NCBI GenBank assembly: GCA_963974125.1
Contig: CAXBCH010000019.1
Span: 1-64,000, forward strand
Source: Haliea sp963974125
Lineage (GTDB): Bacteria; Pseudomonadota; Gammaproteobacteria; Pseudomonadales; Halieaceae
Direction of reading: 5' to 3'
Length of the DNA stretch: 64,000 nucleotides
The notes under the pieces are model-generated. The model saw only the letters and a list, made by a program, of their open reading frames with translations, was not told the origin of the DNA and ran no database searches. The translations under genes and the position numbers were made by a program. Numbering within the stretch: the stretch's first letter is position 1; each line of letters starts with the position of its first letter. Shown piece by piece: positions 62,266 through 64,000 of the stretch.

Positions 62266-63246
62266 ATGAAAGCACCCGTACGAGTGACCGTTACCGGCGC
62301 TGCCGGCCAGATTGGCTATGCGCTGCTGTTCCGTATTGCCGCAGGCAACATGCTGGGCGAAGACCAGCCGGTTATCCTGCAGCTGCTGGACATCACCCCG
62401 GCAATGGAAGCCCTCAACGGCGTCAGGATGGAGCTGGATGACTGCGCGTTCCCGCTGCTGTCCGACATTATCTGCACCGACGACCCGAACGTTGCCTTCA
62501 AGGACGCCGACTACGCCCTGCTGGTGGGCGCGCGCCCACGCGGGCCGGGCATGGAGCGCAAGGACCTGCTGGAAGCCAACGCCGCCATCTTCTCGGTGCA
62601 GGGCAAGGCCATCGACGCCCACGCCAGCCGCAACATCAAGGTGCTGGTGGTGGGCAACCCCGCCAACACCAATGCCCTGATCACCCAGCGCAACGCACCG
62701 GACATCAACCCCCGCAATTTTACCGCGATGACGCGCCTGGACCACAATCGCGCCATGAGCCAGATCGCCCGGAAGACCGGCAAGTCGGTCAACGATGTCA
62801 CCAGGATGACGATCTGGGGCAACCACTCCGCCACCCAGTACCCGGACCTGTTCAACGCCGAAGTCAGCGGCGAGAAGGCCATTTCCCTGGTGGACCAGAG
62901 CTGGTATGAAAACGATTTCATTCCCACCGTGCAGCAGCGTGGCGCCGCGATCATCAAGGCCCGCGGCGCCTCCTCCGCCGCCTCAGCCGCGAATGCCGCC
63001 ATCGACCACATGCGCTCCTGGGCGCTGGGCACCGAGGGCGACGACTGGGTGTCCATGGGCGTCTATTCGGACGGCTCCTACGGCATTGCCGAAGGTCTTA
63101 TTTATTCCTTCCCCTGCCGCTGCAACAACGGTAACTGGGAAATCGTCCAGGACGTCGAGGTCGGCGAGTTCAGTCGCGGGAAAATGCAGGCCACGGAACA
63201 GGAACTGGCCGAGGAGCGGGATGCTGTCCAGCACCTGCTGCCCTAG
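62266..63246 (+). CDS. mdh: Malate dehydrogenase Mdh
   Basis: 326 residues, the cytosolic-type (LDH-like family, non-E. coli form): NAD motif V-T-G-A-A-G-Q-I-G-Y (about residue 8), G-A-R-P-R-G-P-G-M-E-R-K-D-L, G-N-P-A-N-T-N-A, catalytic W-G-N-H-S-A-T-Q-Y-P-D (His about residue 188). Oxidises malate to oxaloacetate, completing the TCA set encoded in this window. GAGG precedes the ATG. Confidence 0.97.
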   Translation: MKAPVRVTVTGAAGQIGYALLFRIAAGNMLGEDQPVILQLLDITPAMEALNGVRMELDDCAFPLLSDIICTDDPNVAFKDADYALLVGARPRGPGMERKDLLEANAAIFSVQGKAIDAHASRNIKVLVVGNPANTNALITQRNAPDINPRNFTAMTRLDHNRAMSQIARKTGKSVNDVTRMTIWGNHSATQYPDLFNAEVSGEKAISLVDQSWYENDFIPTVQQRGAAIIKARGASSAASAANAAIDHMRSWALGTEGDDWVSMGVYSDGSYGIAEGLIYSFPCRCNNGNWEIVQDVEVGEFSRGKMQATEQELAEERDAVQHLLP

Positions 63247-63252
63247 CGCAGC

Positions 63253-63879
63253 GTGAGGGAGGCGGCCGGACACAAAAGCTATCACCACGGCAACCTGCGC
63301 GCGGAGCTGCTGGACACGGCGGTAGAGGAACTGGAGATCCGGGGGGTGGAAGCGCTGAGCCTGCGGGCACTGGCCCGAGGGATCGGCGTGTCCCAGACCG
63401 CGCCCTACCGCCACTTCAGCGACAAGGGCGACCTGCTGGCCGCGATGGCCGCCGTCGGCTATCGTCGCCTCCTGTCCAGCCTGCGCGAGGCCGCCGCCGC
63501 GACCGGGGAATCTCCACGGGAGCAACTGCAGGCCCTGGCCCATGCCTATGTCGCCTACGCGGGCCGGTATCCGCAGATGTTCAAGCTCATGTTTGGCCCT
63601 TCCGTACACCCGGATTCCCAGCCGGAATTGCGCGAGGCGAGCCGCGACACCTTCCAGCAGGTACAGTCCATCCTGCGCCGTGGTATCGAACAGGGTATTT
63701 TCCGGCAGCAGGACCTGGCCTATCTCACCAACGCCGCCTGGGCCGGCATCCACGGCCTGGCCACCCTGCTGGTGGATGCGCCGGAACTGTTCCAGCGCCA
63801 TATCGACCTTTCCCGGCAGGTAGAGCTCGGGGTGCAGACCTTCATCACCGGCATCAGCAGCCAGGGCCCTGCTGACTGA
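63253..63879 (+). CDS. TetR family transcriptional regulator (WHG-type C-terminus)
   Basis: 208 residues. HTH region I-R-G-V-E-A-L-S-L-R-A-L-A-R-G-I-G-V-S-Q-T-A-P-Y-R-H-F (about residues 28-55). The C-terminal half carries F-K-L-M-F-G-P and A-W-A-G-I-H-G-L-A-T-L, typical of the WHG-domain subgroup; ligand unknown. GTG start only 6 bp past mdh, so the two may be cotranscribed. Confidence 0.85.
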   Translation: MREAAGHKSYHHGNLRAELLDTAVEELEIRGVEALSLRALARGIGVSQTAPYRHFSDKGDLLAAMAAVGYRRLLSSLREAAAATGESPREQLQALAHAYVAYAGRYPQMFKLMFGPSVHPDSQPELREASRDTFQQVQSILRRGIEQGIFRQQDLAYLTNAAWAGIHGLATLLVDAPELFQRHIDLSRQVELGVQTFITGISSQGPAD

Positions 63880-63920
63880 GGGCAGGTTTTCATGCAGGAG
63901 CCCGCTGGCCCAGGCCACCC

Positions 63921-64000
63921 TCAGAGTTCGCGCAGCACCGCCAGCGGCGGGCTGGACACCACCTTGCGGCAGCTGAATACACCGAGCGCGGCTATCAGCA
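63921..64000 (-). CDS. FtsX-type ABC transporter permease, C-terminal end only
   Basis: The minus strand encodes the last 25 residues of a protein that continues past the window: L-I-A-A-L-G-V-F-S-C-R-K-V-V, then S-S-P-P-L-A-V-L-R-E-L and TGA. A final hydrophobic segment followed by P-P-L-x-V-L-R is the usual ending of FtsX/YbbP/MacB-like permeases. It is convergent with the TetR gene across a 41-bp gap. Confidence 0.6.
   Translation of the reverse strand, partial: LIAALGVFSCRKVVSSPPLAVLREL

Overview
The window is GC-rich, gene-dense chromosomal DNA of a free-living aerobic gammaproteobacterium. Gene content and order (queF next to yadGH and a PA2817-type gene, pdxB-epmC, smc-zipA-ligA, phoBR-pst with enlarged PstC/PstA, sdhCDAB-sucAB-lpd-sucCD divergent from gltA, a PA3286-type FabH) resemble Pseudomonas and, more closely, marine Cellvibrionales/Halieaceae-type genomes. 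The family assignment is an inference from gene content, not a measured identity. There are no transposases, CRISPR arrays or prophage genes, so this is mostly core genome with small accessory signals.

Layout. 1-4.3 kb: AT-richer DNA abutting tRNA-Ser(GGA), then mgtC-like, queF, the yadGH ABC exporter, a PA2817-like gene, and a tRNA-Glu/tRNA-Gly cluster with one broken tRNA-Gly and stray tRNA 3' ends. 4.3-7.9 kb: pdxB, epmC, tusA, yheU and a signal-peptide-bearing methyltransferase; then an ACT-domain (GcvR-like) gene. 7.9-16.3 kb: aroC with a coupled two-helix membrane protein, prmB, folE, a DUF4892-like secreted protein, htpG, a lipoprotein hydrolase and a PAS-GGDEF diguanylate cyclase. 16.3-30.3 kb: TCA-cycle block sdhCDAB-sucAB-lpd-sucCD (minus strand), divergent from gltA and a FabH-like ketoacyl synthase. 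30.3-42 kb: two palindromic repeat elements, hisC, then a phosphate-starvation locus phoB-phoR-pstS-pstC-pstA-pstB-phoU plus a porin; Pho-box-like sequences lie before phoB, pstS and the porin. 42-46.8 kb: a REP-like repeat and a three-gene 2-oxoacid:ferredoxin oxidoreductase operon. 47-54.2 kb: smc, zipA, ligA and a lytic transglycosylase. 54.3-62.2 kb: ttcA and the whole cytochrome c maturation operon ccmABCDEFG(dsbE)HI. 62.3-64 kb: mdh, a TetR regulator and the 3' end of an FtsX-type permease gene.

How it works together. gltA, sdh, suc, lpd and mdh supply much of the oxidative TCA cycle, while the ccm operon matures c-type cytochromes for the respiratory chain fed by it. The korAB-type enzyme offers a second, ferredoxin-linked route at the 2-oxoacid node. 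The PHO block forms a self-contained sensing and uptake module with its own outer-membrane pore.

Most interesting items: a pair of inverted palindromic elements sharing a 52-nt core but carrying private, self-complementary outer arms (30363-30628); a Pho-boxed porin attached to the pst locus; the broken tRNA-Gly copy with repeated tRNA 3' ends; and a predicted exported SAM-type methyltransferase. I did not find a convincing wholly new multi-gene system.
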